From positions 1 through 16,289 of the forward strand of contig JAKDLC010000016.1 in the NCBI GenBank assembly GCA_030453055.1: DNA of 16,289 nucleotides, given 5' to 3'. Position numbers and translations under genes: made by a program. Shown one piece after another: positions 1 through 7,401 of the stretch (position 1 is the first letter of the stretch; every line of letters starts with the position of its first letter). The notes under the pieces are model-generated. The model was given only the letters and a program-made list of their open reading frames with translations, had not been told where the DNA came from and searched no databases. The stretch comes from Nitrosospira sp. (GTDB lineage: Bacteria; Pseudomonadota; Gammaproteobacteria; Burkholderiales; Nitrosomonadaceae).

Positions 1-364
1 ACACGATGGAAGGCACCCCGGCGAGGACCTGCAGGCTATAACGCACGGCATAGCCAAAACCATCGTCGGCAGGCACATACTCGGCGAGCAGCGCGGCCGT
101 CGTCCATCCCAGCGGCAGCGCCACCGTCAGGGCAACCAGCAGGATCAGGGCTGTGGAAACCAGGATCGAGCCGATGCCGCCGGCACGGCCGGCATCTCGT
201 GGCGACTCGACAAGAAAATTCCAGGAAAGATGCGCCATGCCGCCGCGTACAAGATCCCCTACTATCCACACAAACGCGGCACAAACCAGGAATGCGGCGA
301 AGTAGACGGTCAATTCCGCCAAGCGATCCCGGCGGGCTAATTTCACGGAAACTGGTTCACGCAC
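1..364 (-). CDS. pstA: Phosphate ABC transporter permease PstA, N-terminal part (cut by window edge)
   Basis: This is one of the two inner-membrane permease subunits of the high-affinity phosphate importer. Reading the minus strand from a GTG at 364 gives about 121 residues with a first membrane segment (YFAAFLVCAAFVWIVGDLV), then the PstA-like stretch GGIGSILVSTALILLVALTV and PLGWTTAALLAEY, and ends in LAGVPSIV, the conserved loop seen in Pst permeases. The GTG overlaps the end of pstC by 8 bases (GTGCGTGA) and has a GGGGAG ribosome site 8 bases upstream; a second GTG lies 6 codons later. The C-terminus and pstB would lie beyond the left edge. The family match is clear; only the exact start is open. 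Confidence 0.88.
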   Translation of the reverse strand, partial: MREPVSVKLARRDRLAELTVYFAAFLVCAAFVWIVGDLVRGGMAHLSWNFLVESPRDAGRAGGIGSILVSTALILLVALTVALPLGWTTAALLAEYVPADDGFGYAVRYSLQVLAGVPSIV

Positions 365-1250
365 GGCGATTTCTCCCCAGCCACCCCGCGACTCCCGAGA
401 GCGCCATTACCAGCAGCATCAGCATCAGGCCCGATACGAACAGTGCGGCGCGATGATCGTTCATGGCGTAGGCCATCTCCAGTGCGATGTTGGCGGCGAG
501 GGCGCGCACCGGATCGAACAGGCTGCCAGCATGCTGCACGACATTGCCGGCAACCATCAGCACGGCCATGGTTTCGCCGATGGCGCGGCCGGCTGCAAGC
601 ATTATGCCCGCCACGATACCCGTTTTTACGGCCGGCAGGACCACACCGCGAATCATGCCCCAACGTGATAGGCCCAGCGCTGCGGCCGCGCGCAGATATT
701 CGCCAGGCACCGCCTGTAGCGCCGCATGCGCGGTCAGGGCGATGGTAGGCAGGATCATTAGCGTCAGAATCAGAATTCCGGCCAACAGACTGGCGCCCGG
801 CGGATGTAGTTGATTGATTAGCGGCACTAGCGTGGTCAGTCCCCAAAAACCGAAGACTACCGAGGGAATACCTGCAAGTAGCTCAACTAACCGGCGGTAA
901 ACGCCGGCGCCGCGCGGCGATGCGTAATACGCGATAAACAGCGCCGAAGCGATGCCAAGCGGCGTCGCCAGCAGCAGCGCCCCGCCCGCCGCATAGAGCG
1001 TACCCGACACCATTGGCGCAAGGTTATACATGCCTTCACCGGGATGCCAGGAAGGATCGGTGAGAAAGCGTTCGAGTGATATATGCCGCAAAGCGGGCCA
1101 GGATTCGAACACCAGGAACCAGAGGATCAGCAGCACCAGCATCGCCGCAATGCCTGCCGCGCCGCGCAGCACATAGCGCATCACCGTATCCGGGGACACT
1201 GTGTCAGCGGACGCCGACGGGGACGAAATATTGTGCTTCGACCAGATCAT
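357..1250 (-). CDS. pstC: Phosphate ABC transporter permease PstC
   Basis: Inner-membrane permease partner of PstA. The 297-residue protein has about six hydrophobic segments starting near residue 30. It carries the Pst loop ELLAGIPSVVFGFWGL (about 123-138), an EAA-type coupling loop (EYLRAAAALGLSRW, about 184-197) for contact with the PstB ATPase, and the PstC-typical GRAIGETMAV (221-230). Length is close to the usual 300-320. The ATG at 1250 lies inside the end of pstS, a 47-base overlap, with GGAG about 10 bases upstream. In-frame alternatives are GTG at 1199 and ATG at 1181, which would still leave all membrane segments. Order pstS-pstC-pstA is that of a normal pst operon. Confidence 0.93.
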   Translation of the reverse strand: MIWSKHNISSPSASADTVSPDTVMRYVLRGAAGIAAMLVLLILWFLVFESWPALRHISLERFLTDPSWHPGEGMYNLAPMVSGTLYAAGGALLLATPLGIASALFIAYYASPRGAGVYRRLVELLAGIPSVVFGFWGLTTLVPLINQLHPPGASLLAGILILTLMILPTIALTAHAALQAVPGEYLRAAAALGLSRWGMIRGVVLPAVKTGIVAGIMLAAGRAIGETMAVLMVAGNVVQHAGSLFDPVRALAANIALEMAYAMNDHRAALFVSGLMLMLLVMALSGVAGWLGRNRRA

Positions 1251-2037
1251 GTACCTGCTCCGAGCGGGCGAATTCGATGAAATCCCGGGCCAATCCTTTC
1301 GGCGCCGCCCGCGTTACCAGATTGAGCGGCCGTGACAGCGGAAACGCGCCGTTACGCACACTAGCCGCCGAAGCCGTGATTCCATCGAGCGGCAGTAGCT
1401 TGATTGGCGTTCCATGCGCTGCTTCGTATTCGGCTGTGCCTATCGAAACGTAGCCGATGGCGTTCGGGTTGCCGGCCACCGTCTTTACGCCCTGCAGGTT
1501 GTCGCCGATAATCACGTGCGGCTTGATGTCGCTGTTCTTCAATTTCAAATAATCCAGAAACAGCTCAAGTGTCGAGCGGCCTTCGGCCTTGTTGACGACG
1601 GTGATGGGCGCATCTTGTCCGCCCGCAACCTTCCAGTTAACGATTTTGCCGGTATAAATGCCGATAACCTGCTGCCGGCTCAGCGCAGTGACCCGGTTGC
1701 TTGCGTGCAGGATAATTCCGACACCGTCCAAGGCGATGGTATACGCATGCAGATCCTTCTCTTCCGGTTTCAAAGCGCGGGATACCATGCCGATGTCGGC
1801 AATTCCGTTGCGGACATCGTTGATGCCGCGCGCGGAACCACCGGTCTGCACGTCTATCCGCGTGCCGGGGTGTAGTAACTCGAAGCGCCGCGCGAGCTCT
1901 CCCGCCAGCGGAGCAATCGTACTGGCGCCAGTTAAAACCAGTTTCTGTGAAGCCGCGTTGCCGGGCTGACCCCAGCCAAGCCCCCACAATAGCGCCGCGA
2001 CAAACATCACATACTGCGTTGCCGGCAATATTTTCAT
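1204..2037 (-). CDS. pstS: PstS-type periplasmic phosphate-binding protein
   Basis: Substrate-binding protein that delivers phosphate to the PstC/PstA channel. The 277-residue product starts with a signal peptide (hydrophobic core about 9-22, likely cleavage after NAA near 29). The mature part holds the phosphate-binding elements TGASTIAPL (36-44) and QTGGSARGI (64-72), then the SRALKPEE and AIGYVSIG motifs usual for PBP-like domains of this family. It is shorter than E. coli PstS (about 346) and nearer the compact PstS2 type. No clear ribosome site precedes the ATG. It begins 15 bases after the stop of the flavoprotein fusion gene, so there is no room for its own Pho-box promoter and it is probably read from the fusion gene's promoter. 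Arsenate, a phosphate analogue, is a possible cargo given the neighbours; that is inference. Confidence 0.9.
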   Translation of the reverse strand: MKILPATQYVMFVAALLWGLGWGQPGNAASQKLVLTGASTIAPLAGELARRFELLHPGTRIDVQTGGSARGINDVRNGIADIGMVSRALKPEEKDLHAYTIALDGVGIILHASNRVTALSRQQVIGIYTGKIVNWKVAGGQDAPITVVNKAEGRSTLELFLDYLKLKNSDIKPHVIIGDNLQGVKTVAGNPNAIGYVSIGTAEYEAAHGTPIKLLPLDGITASAASVRNGAFPLSRPLNLVTRAAPKGLARDFIEFARSEQVHDLVEAQYFVPVGVR

Positions 2038-2052
2038 GCGCTTGGCAGGCTG

Positions 2053-4191
2053 CTAGCCTCGACGCCAGGCGTGATATTTTTCCACCCAGTCAAGCAGGCG
2101 GTATGGCATGTGTGCGCGCCTCCATTCACTCGCGGCATATTTATTGGCCTCCGACCAGGTCGGATAAGTATGGATGGCGCCGAGTATCTTGTTGAGGCCC
2201 AGACCATGTTTCATCGCCAACACGAATTCCGCCAGCAACTCGCTGGCATGCTCGCCCACAATAGTAACACCCAGAATGCGATCTTTACCTGGCGCAGTGA
2301 GTACTTTGACGAAGCCGTGAGCCGCTTCATCGGCAATCGCACGGTCGAGATCCCCAAGGCTATAGCGCGTCACCTCGCAGACAATGCCGCGCTTCTTCGC
2401 TTCATCTTCCGACAACCCCACGCGCGCGACTTCCGGATCGGTGAACGTAGCCCACGGAATCACGGAGTAATCCGCCTTGAAGCGTTTTATGCCGCCAAAC
2501 AGCGCATTGACTGACGCATACCAAGCTTGGTGCGCCGCCACGTGCGTGAACTGATAGGGTCCCGCCACGTCGCCGCACGCGTAGATATTGGAATAGAGCG
2601 TCTGCAACCAGGCATCCGTTTCAATGGTGTGCTTTGGCGAAATCGGGATTCCCAATTCCTCCAGACCAAAACCTTCGGTACGAGCGACTCTCCCTACTGC
2701 GCACAACATGGCGTCAAACGGAAGGGCTTCTTCCGTCCCGTCTTCGTGTCGCACAATCAAGCGTTGCTCGCCGGCATCACGCTCACAACGAATGGCGCCG
2801 GTGCGGGTCAGCACACGCACGCCATCGGCGCGCAATGCGGCTTCAATCATGGCCGCGGCGTCCGCGTCTTCGCGTTCCATCAGGCGCGCTCTCTCCACTT
2901 GCGTGACCTGACAGTCGAGGCGTGCAAACGCCTGCGCCAACTCGCAGCCAATGGGTCCGCCACCTAATACGACCAGCCGTTCGGGACGTTCAGTAAGCGA
3001 CCAGATGGTGTCGGACGTATGATAGCTCACCTGCTCCAGCCCCGGAATCGGTGGAATGACGGGACGGGAGCCGGTAGCGATGACGATCGCGCAGGTGGTG
3101 ATGGTTTGGCCGTTTACTTCCACCGTCCAGGGCGAGGTAATGCGCGCCTTGCCGTGAATTACCTCCACCCCGAGTTTTGCATAGCGTTCCACCGAATCGT
3201 GCGGCTCAACCGTGCTTATGATCCGATGCACCCGCGCCATTATCTCGCCAAAATCGTAGTCGACGGTTGCGCGGGCAACGCCCAGTTCTTCAGCGTGCCG
3301 CGCCTGCCGCAGAAAACCGGCGGAACGGATCAGTGTCTTGGAAGGCACACAACCGAAATTGAGACAATCTCCGCCCATCTTGTGACACTCGATCAAGGTA
3401 ACCTTCGCCCGGGCGGACGCCGCTATGTAGGATGTCACCAAGCCTGCCGCACCGGCGCCGATGACGACCAGATTGCGATCGAATCGGCTTGGCCTGGACG
3501 ATCCGGGCCAATGTTCGCGAACTCTCCTCTCCTTGATACGCGCCAACCCCCACCTTGCCAGCCAAGGGAATGCAGCCAGCAGAATGAATGATCCGATCAG
3601 CGACGGCGACAGAATGCCGGACAGACTGGTGAGTTCGGCTAACTGCGTTCCCGCATTGACATAAACCGCGGTGCCGGCAAGCATGCCTGACAGGCTGACC
3701 CAAAAGAAGGTGCGGGTTCGGATGGCGGTGAGTCCCATCAGCAGATTGATTACGAAAAAGGGAAATATCGGCGCCAGGCGCAAGCTGAAAAGATAAAATG
3801 CGCCATCACGATCAATGCCGGCGTTGACCGTCGCCATGCGGTCGCCGAAACGTCGATGCACGGCATCGCGAAACAGGTAGCGCGCCGTCCAGAAAGCCAC
3901 CGTTGCGCCGATACTGGCGGAAACGACCGCCACCGGGACGCCGACCCACAGGCCGAAGATGGCGCCGCCGGCCAGCGTCATCAATGTCGCGCCCGGCAGG
4001 GAAAGCGAGGTGATAGCGATGTAAATCGCGGCATAGAGGCCAATGACTTGCAAGGGTCGCGCCCGATAGGCTTGTTGCAGGGCATCCCGGCTGCTCTTGA
4101 GCGTTTCGAGGCTGAGAAAGCGTTCGAGATCAAGGGCGAAGAACAATCCGGCCAATAGCACCAGCAATACGAGCAGCCACCAATGTTTCAT
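2053..4191 (-). CDS. TVP38/TMEM64 membrane domain fused to MerA/lipoamide-dehydrogenase-like FAD oxidoreductase
   Basis: A two-domain protein of 712 residues. Residues 1-225 are a TVP38/TMEM64 (DedA-superfamily, SNARE-associated type) membrane domain with SLPGATLMTLAGGAIFG (64-80) and RLAPIFPFFVINLLMG (138-153). Residues about 240-712 are a class I pyridine nucleotide-disulfide oxidoreductase: FAD-binding GAGAAG (245-250), redox pair in GGDCLNFGCVPSK (Cys276, Cys281), NAD(P)-binding GGGPIG and the C-terminal HTYPTWSEA with its active-site His. The N-terminal metal-binding domain and C-terminal Cys pair of true mercuric reductase are absent, so merA is not assigned. ATG 4191 is preferred because AAAGAGG lies 6 bases upstream; the reading frame is open to an ATG at 4263, but that stretch overlaps a repeat end. 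pstS follows after 15 bases. Such fusions are known in proteobacteria; the substrate is not. Confidence 0.92.
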   Translation of the reverse strand: MKHWWLLVLLVLLAGLFFALDLERFLSLETLKSSRDALQQAYRARPLQVIGLYAAIYIAITSLSLPGATLMTLAGGAIFGLWVGVPVAVVSASIGATVAFWTARYLFRDAVHRRFGDRMATVNAGIDRDGAFYLFSLRLAPIFPFFVINLLMGLTAIRTRTFFWVSLSGMLAGTAVYVNAGTQLAELTSLSGILSPSLIGSFILLAAFPWLARWGLARIKERRVREHWPGSSRPSRFDRNLVVIGAGAAGLVTSYIAASARAKVTLIECHKMGGDCLNFGCVPSKTLIRSAGFLRQARHAEELGVARATVDYDFGEIMARVHRIISTVEPHDSVERYAKLGVEVIHGKARITSPWTVEVNGQTITTCAIVIATGSRPVIPPIPGLEQVSYHTSDTIWSLTERPERLVVLGGGPIGCELAQAFARLDCQVTQVERARLMEREDADAAAMIEAALRADGVRVLTRTGAIRCERDAGEQRLIVRHEDGTEEALPFDAMLCAVGRVARTEGFGLEELGIPISPKHTIETDAWLQTLYSNIYACGDVAGPYQFTHVAAHQAWYASVNALFGGIKRFKADYSVIPWATFTDPEVARVGLSEDEAKKRGIVCEVTRYSLGDLDRAIADEAAHGFVKVLTAPGKDRILGVTIVGEHASELLAEFVLAMKHGLGLNKILGAIHTYPTWSEANKYAASEWRRAHMPYRLLDWVEKYHAWRRG

Positions 4192-4206
4192 CCTGGGCCT
4201 CTTTAA

Positions 4207-4445
4207 CCTAAATCCGGTAGTTGACCGCTCATTTAATAGATCAGTGTTATGGAGTAATAACACAATATTTCGTATTATTTGACTCTCACCTTCCGGGTGA
4301 GGCCGCTACGGGGTGAATTGCACAGTTTTTGCGGCACATGGCTGCGTTGCAACTCCTTGGAATGGAACGACCATTCCGCGTCGTTGCGCCTTGCCCTGCA
4401 CCCCAAAAACCGCACACTTCACCCCGTCCAACTACCGGATTTAGG
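4207..4445. mobile_element. MITE-like palindromic element 1
   Basis: A non-coding element of about 239 bp with 17-base terminal inverted repeats at 4207-4223 and 4429-4445 (CCTAAATCCGGTAGTTG and its complement), flanked on both sides by a direct TTTAA (4202-4206 and 4446-4450) that could be a target duplication. Inside lies a long imperfect palindrome, about 4308-4427, centred on the hairpin GGAATGG-AACGA-CCATTCC (4359-4377); its arms begin CGGGGTGA and end TCACCCCG. A smaller stem CTCACC/GGTGAG lies near 4285-4301. No transposase is encoded, so movement would need one in trans. The left 84 bases between outer and inner repeats are not palindromic and may hold the promoter of the next gene. 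Confidence 0.6.
4244..4263. promoter_or_regulatory. Inverted repeat, possible operator upstream of the fusion gene
   Basis: A perfect 7-6-7 palindrome (GTGTTAT, spacer GGAGTA, ATAACAC) in the AT-rich stretch 4224-4307, about 55 bases before the fusion gene ATG. It is the only non-repeat stretch where a promoter for the fusion-pst operon could lie. On the minus strand a weak -35-like TTGTGT at 4265-4260 and -10-like GATCTA at 4242-4237 are 17 bases apart, straddling the palindrome, so a bound repressor would block it. No known regulator motif (including a Pho box) could be matched. Confidence 0.3.
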
Positions 4446-4448
4446 TTT

Positions 4449-4496
4449 AAAAAACCAACTCGCGAGCAGCACCGAGGCAAGTCCGTCAGGTGCTGC
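4449..4496 (-). terminator. Possible intrinsic terminator at the end of the radical SAM gene
   Basis: On the minus strand the last codons of the radical SAM gene form the left arm of a perfect 8-base stem, GCAGCACC (4496-4489) with GGTGCTGC (4473-4466), loop 15. A run of six T (4454-4449) follows, but 11 bases after the stem, which is further than in a standard terminator. The T-run lies in the flank of element 1. Confidence 0.35.
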
Positions 4497-5433
4497 GCTT
4501 CATTTCGCTACATGAGGCGCCGTATTTGAAGCAGCTGTAACAACGGTGATGCTTCAAGCTTACGGATGTTTGCATGGCGTCCCTCAGGGTTTCGCCGACG
4601 ATGTAATCCGGATCATCATCCACGAGGGTGCAAGCATAAACCCGCATACGGCCCCCGCTTTTCGCCACCATTTTGCTGAATGCACACATGAAGGAGCGGC
4701 GCGTCTCTTCGGTCTGGAAGTCCGTCATGCAGCGTTCGGTAATCTGTGGCGTTATCACTCGCGCGCCGGGCGGGTGGAATTCGGGGAACTCGATACGCGG
4801 CAGATTCTCGGGTAAACCGGCGGCGCGGAAAACTTCGGCAAAGCGCGCTGAAACCAGGTCCGGCTCGATGTCAGGCAAGAGCTGGTTCGCCACCGACACA
4901 TGAAACCCCATTTCATGCAGTCTTCGTAACCCTTCCAGCGCCCGGACAAACATGCCTTCGCCGCGCCCGGCGTCATGCCGGACGGCATCGGCATAATCCA
5001 GGCTAACGCGAAAATTCAACGCATGCGGCAGATCACGCAATGATTCCAATTGTTTCAGGCGCCGGCTCAACGGTTCAGTCGCATTGGTCAGCACCAGGCA
5101 GGGCCGATACTGCAATGCATACTCAAGGATACGGACAATGTCCTTATTGATGAAAGGCTCCCCACCGGTAAAGGAAAACTGTTTGACGCCGAGATCGAGC
5201 GCTTCGTTAATAAACGGTTTGGCATCGTCAAATCGCAATCTTTGCAGGCGATCATCTCCGGGTTTCGAGCCTTCGAGACAGAAAGGACAAGCGAGATTAC
5301 AGGCCGTGCCGGTGTGAAACCACAACTCATCCAATGCATGGGGTTGGATAAAGCCGCGCGATTCATCGCGCGGTATGCCGCGCCGGTGTTCGAAATGGCC
5401 GGAGCGTTGAACGCTGATGGGAATGACCTTCAT
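4486..5433 (-). CDS. Radical SAM protein with C-terminal SPASM-like cysteines, arsenic-cluster associated
   Basis: A 315-residue radical SAM enzyme, expected to cleave S-adenosylmethionine with a [4Fe-4S] cluster. The cluster motif is CNLACPFC (Cys45, Cys49, Cys52), followed by TGGEP (89-93) that contacts the SAM methionine. The C-terminal part has Cys250 and Cys268 spaced as in SPASM/twitch domains, then HRCYSCFKYGASC (Cys298, Cys301, Cys308), so an auxiliary iron-sulfur cluster is likely. It lacks the ACxHCHVDA region of ArsS, the usual radical SAM partner of selenodomain-associated transferases, and is not that family. It follows arsM across MITE-like element 2. AGGAA sits 5 bases before the ATG. 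Substrate unknown; modification of a methylated arsenical is the guess from context. An ArsL-like (arsinothricin) role is possible but I cannot test it here. Confidence 0.85.
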   Translation of the reverse strand: MKVIPISVQRSGHFEHRRGIPRDESRGFIQPHALDELWFHTGTACNLACPFCLEGSKPGDDRLQRLRFDDAKPFINEALDLGVKQFSFTGGEPFINKDIVRILEYALQYRPCLVLTNATEPLSRRLKQLESLRDLPHALNFRVSLDYADAVRHDAGRGEGMFVRALEGLRRLHEMGFHVSVANQLLPDIEPDLVSARFAEVFRAAGLPENLPRIEFPEFHPPGARVITPQITERCMTDFQTEETRRSFMCAFSKMVAKSGGRMRVYACTLVDDDPDYIVGETLRDAMQTSVSLKHHRCYSCFKYGASCSEMKRST

Positions 5434-5446
5434 GCCGATTCCTGGC

Positions 5447-5640
5447 TAGTGTAGTGAGTCAGAGATATCGTTACATAACCGATTCAAATGATAAACCGGG
5501 GGAGGAATGTTAAAAATGACTAGATTGTTGTCAGACAAGGCGCGAGGAGGCGCATAGTTATTCATATGCAACGACGAGCAACGCAGTATGGCAGCAATCC
5601 AGTCATTTTTAAGTAGCGATATCTCTGACTCACTACACTA
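5447..5640. mobile_element. MITE-like palindromic element 2 between arsM and the radical SAM gene
   Basis: A 194-bp non-coding element bounded by exact 24-base inverted repeats at 5447-5470 and 5617-5640 (outer end TAGTGTAGTGAGTCAG). The outermost TA at both ends is consistent with a TA target duplication, as made by IS630/Tc1-mariner transposases, leaving 22-base terminal repeats. A second inverted repeat (TTAAAAATGACT, 5510-5521 with 5601-5612, continuing with few mismatches) bounds an inner palindrome centred near 5561. The 39 bases 5471-5509 have no counterpart on the right. The right end supplies the TAG stop of arsM (5638-5640); the left end stops 14 bases before the radical SAM start. 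No transposase is present. Confidence 0.65.
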
Positions 5641-6693
5641 ACAGCAGCCACCCGTCCGGTCGCTTGCTGTGTCGTTTGCGGTATCGTCATAGGGTAGCGC
5701 CATACCGCAACCGGCAAAAATACCGTAGTGCCGGTCAAAGTCGCCATAAAAGTCGAAATGCGTGGCGAGCCGGGTGTCGTGCAGCATGCGCCAGGTGTTG
5801 CCGCACACGGGGAAATGCCTGCCGGTTTCGATGCGGTGATGTTTGTCGAGTACGAACAGGTGAGGATGATGCGGTATCGTGCCGCGATAAACCACGGCCT
5901 GACCATAGTCCTCGCAGGCGGGTTCCAGATCGTCCAGCTTGAATAATCGGTAGGTGGCGGAGTAAAAACGGATATTCCCGGTACGAACCGCCAGCTCCGC
6001 GCTGCCAATGGCGATTTTGCGGTCCTCGATCAGGCGCGGATCGGCAAAACCCTGTTCACGGGACAGATGGAGGAAATCGTTCCAGTACAGCGCTCCACTC
6101 AGGCATTCGCCATATAGCACAGAATCGCCGGTGAGCGCTGCCGGTACGCGCCTGTCCGTATAGACATCGGAAAAATACAGCTCGCCGCCCGGCTTGAGAA
6201 CACGCCAGGCTTCGCGCAGCACCGCCGCCTTGTCGGGGGCGAGGTTGAGCACGCAATTGGACACGATCACATCGATACTGGCATCGGCCAGTTCGAGTTC
6301 GTGCAGGCGCTCGATATAGCCATGCAAGAAACGCACATTGCCGGTCGCATGGCCAAACGCTTGGCGGTGATGCTCCTCGTGCCGGCGTGCGACCGCCAGT
6401 TGCTCTTCGGTCATATCTATTCCGATTACCCTGCCATGTTCCCCCACCAGCCTGGATAACACGTAGACGTCGCGGCCGGCGCCACAGCCGAGATCAAGCA
6501 CGGTCAGGCCCTCCAGCAATTCCGGCAGCACCAGTCCGCAACCGTAGTAGCGGCTCAGCACCTCATCATGTAGCTGCGCCAGTATCGGTTTCACATAGTC
6601 AGGCAAGCCGGCATCGGTCTTGCAGGCGTTGGTCTGAAGATCGAGTGAGCTGCTCAGTGTGTCGCCGTAGTATCGTTGGACAGTGTCATGCAT
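5638..6693 (-). CDS. arsM: Arsenite S-adenosylmethionine methyltransferase ArsM
   Basis: Cytosolic enzyme that methylates As(III) using SAM. The 351-residue protein has the Rossmann motif I VLDLGCGAGRD (65-75), GIDMTEEQL (91-99) and LKPGGELYFSDVY (166-178). Cysteines 24, 52, 147 and 197 sit with spacing 28, 95 and 50, closely matching Cys44, 72, 174 and 224 of the algal CmArsM enzyme, in the contexts TNACK, YYGCG, SNCVLN and GECLSGALY; these bind and hold As(III). The C-terminal arsenite methyltransferase region (VVYRGTIP near 267-274, FPVCGNTWRML near 294-304) and a final GGCC are also typical. Start ATG 6693 has AGGAGA 8 bases upstream. It begins 21 bases after the glycosyltransferase stop, in one operon. 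Its TAG stop lies within a MITE-like repeat, so the end may have been reshaped by insertion. Confidence 0.92.
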   Translation of the reverse strand: MHDTVQRYYGDTLSSSLDLQTNACKTDAGLPDYVKPILAQLHDEVLSRYYGCGLVLPELLEGLTVLDLGCGAGRDVYVLSRLVGEHGRVIGIDMTEEQLAVARRHEEHHRQAFGHATGNVRFLHGYIERLHELELADASIDVIVSNCVLNLAPDKAAVLREAWRVLKPGGELYFSDVYTDRRVPAALTGDSVLYGECLSGALYWNDFLHLSREQGFADPRLIEDRKIAIGSAELAVRTGNIRFYSATYRLFKLDDLEPACEDYGQAVVYRGTIPHHPHLFVLDKHHRIETGRHFPVCGNTWRMLHDTRLATHFDFYGDFDRHYGIFAGCGMALPYDDTANDTASDRTGGCC

Positions 6694-6714
6694 GGTATTG
6701 TCTCCTGATTGGAG

Positions 6715-7401
6715 TTAGTTGGCTGGAGAGCGGTAGCGAACCGCCAGTTCGCCGGGGGTGACGCCGCGTGCAAAAGCCAGCGCCAGATTGCGGTTCATCC
6801 AGGTGCGCCGCCACCAGCCATCCCGATGCCAGCGACGCGGATCGACGAAAAGCGGCTCGCGTAAAGCCAGAAAACGCCCCAGGCGACGCAATTCACGCAC
6901 CAGCGATACTTCCTCGAACAAGGGCCAGGGTGAATGGCCTCCCGTCTCGACATAAACCTGACGCGTCATGAACAGTCCCTGGTCGCCATAGGGAACGCCA
7001 AACCGGCAACGGAATGCGATGGCCGGCTCCAGCAGCAATGCCGGCCAGGCGCGCGGGCCATCAAAACGAAAACGGAAATAGCCGCCTACCGCGCCTTGCG
7101 CGATAGCGAGCCGCATTGCCTTCATCGGATCGGGCGGCAGACGGGAATCGGCATGCAGAAACCATAGGACGTCACCTTGCGCCAACGCCGCCCCCGCCAG
7201 CAATTGCCGTCCCCGGCAAGGCTCGCCGGCGAGCCAGCGAGCGCCATATCGACGGGACACCTGGCGGCATGCCGGATCGTTCGCGCCGTCCACTACCACG
7301 ACTTCCATCGGCCGATGCGGCACGTTCTGCAATTGACTGAGCAGACTCGCCAACTTTTCATCGTCATGATAGCAAGGGATGATTACACTAAAATCAGACA
7401 T
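6715..7401 (-). CDS. Family 2 glycosyltransferase, rSAM/selenodomain-associated transferase 2 type (TIGR04283)
   Basis: A 228-residue GT-A fold glycosyltransferase of the short, soluble type. It opens with FSVIIPCYHDD and EVVVVDGAND (33-42), then GEPCRGRQLLAGAALAQGD (59-77), the family's ribose/nucleotide-sugar side, and the metal-binding FLHADSRLPPD (81-91). The C-terminus has PYGDQGLFM, PLFEEVSLVRELR and RRWHRDGWWRRT, the usual end pattern. Members of this family occur beside DUF2064 transferases and radical SAM genes in arsenosugar clusters, where they are thought to add a sugar. Its ATG overlaps the DUF2064 stop by 8 bases (ATGTCTGA), so the two are translationally coupled. No membrane segment is seen. 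Family assignment is firm; donor and acceptor are unproven. Confidence 0.87.
   Translation of the reverse strand: MSDFSVIIPCYHDDEKLASLLSQLQNVPHRPMEVVVVDGANDPACRQVSRRYGARWLAGEPCRGRQLLAGAALAQGDVLWFLHADSRLPPDPMKAMRLAIAQGAVGGYFRFRFDGPRAWPALLLEPAIAFRCRFGVPYGDQGLFMTRQVYVETGGHSPWPLFEEVSLVRELRRLGRFLALREPLFVDPRRWHRDGWWRRTWMNRNLALAFARGVTPGELAVRYRSPAN

Noticed and set aside
2053..4191. Mercuric reductase (merA)
   Set aside because: The C-terminal Cys pair and N-terminal metal-binding domain are missing and a TVP38 domain is fused; only the shared redox core matches. No mer genes nearby.
4486..5433. Calling the radical SAM gene arsS
   Set aside because: The cluster context suggests it, but the ArsS hallmark around its cluster motif and its selenodomain end are absent.
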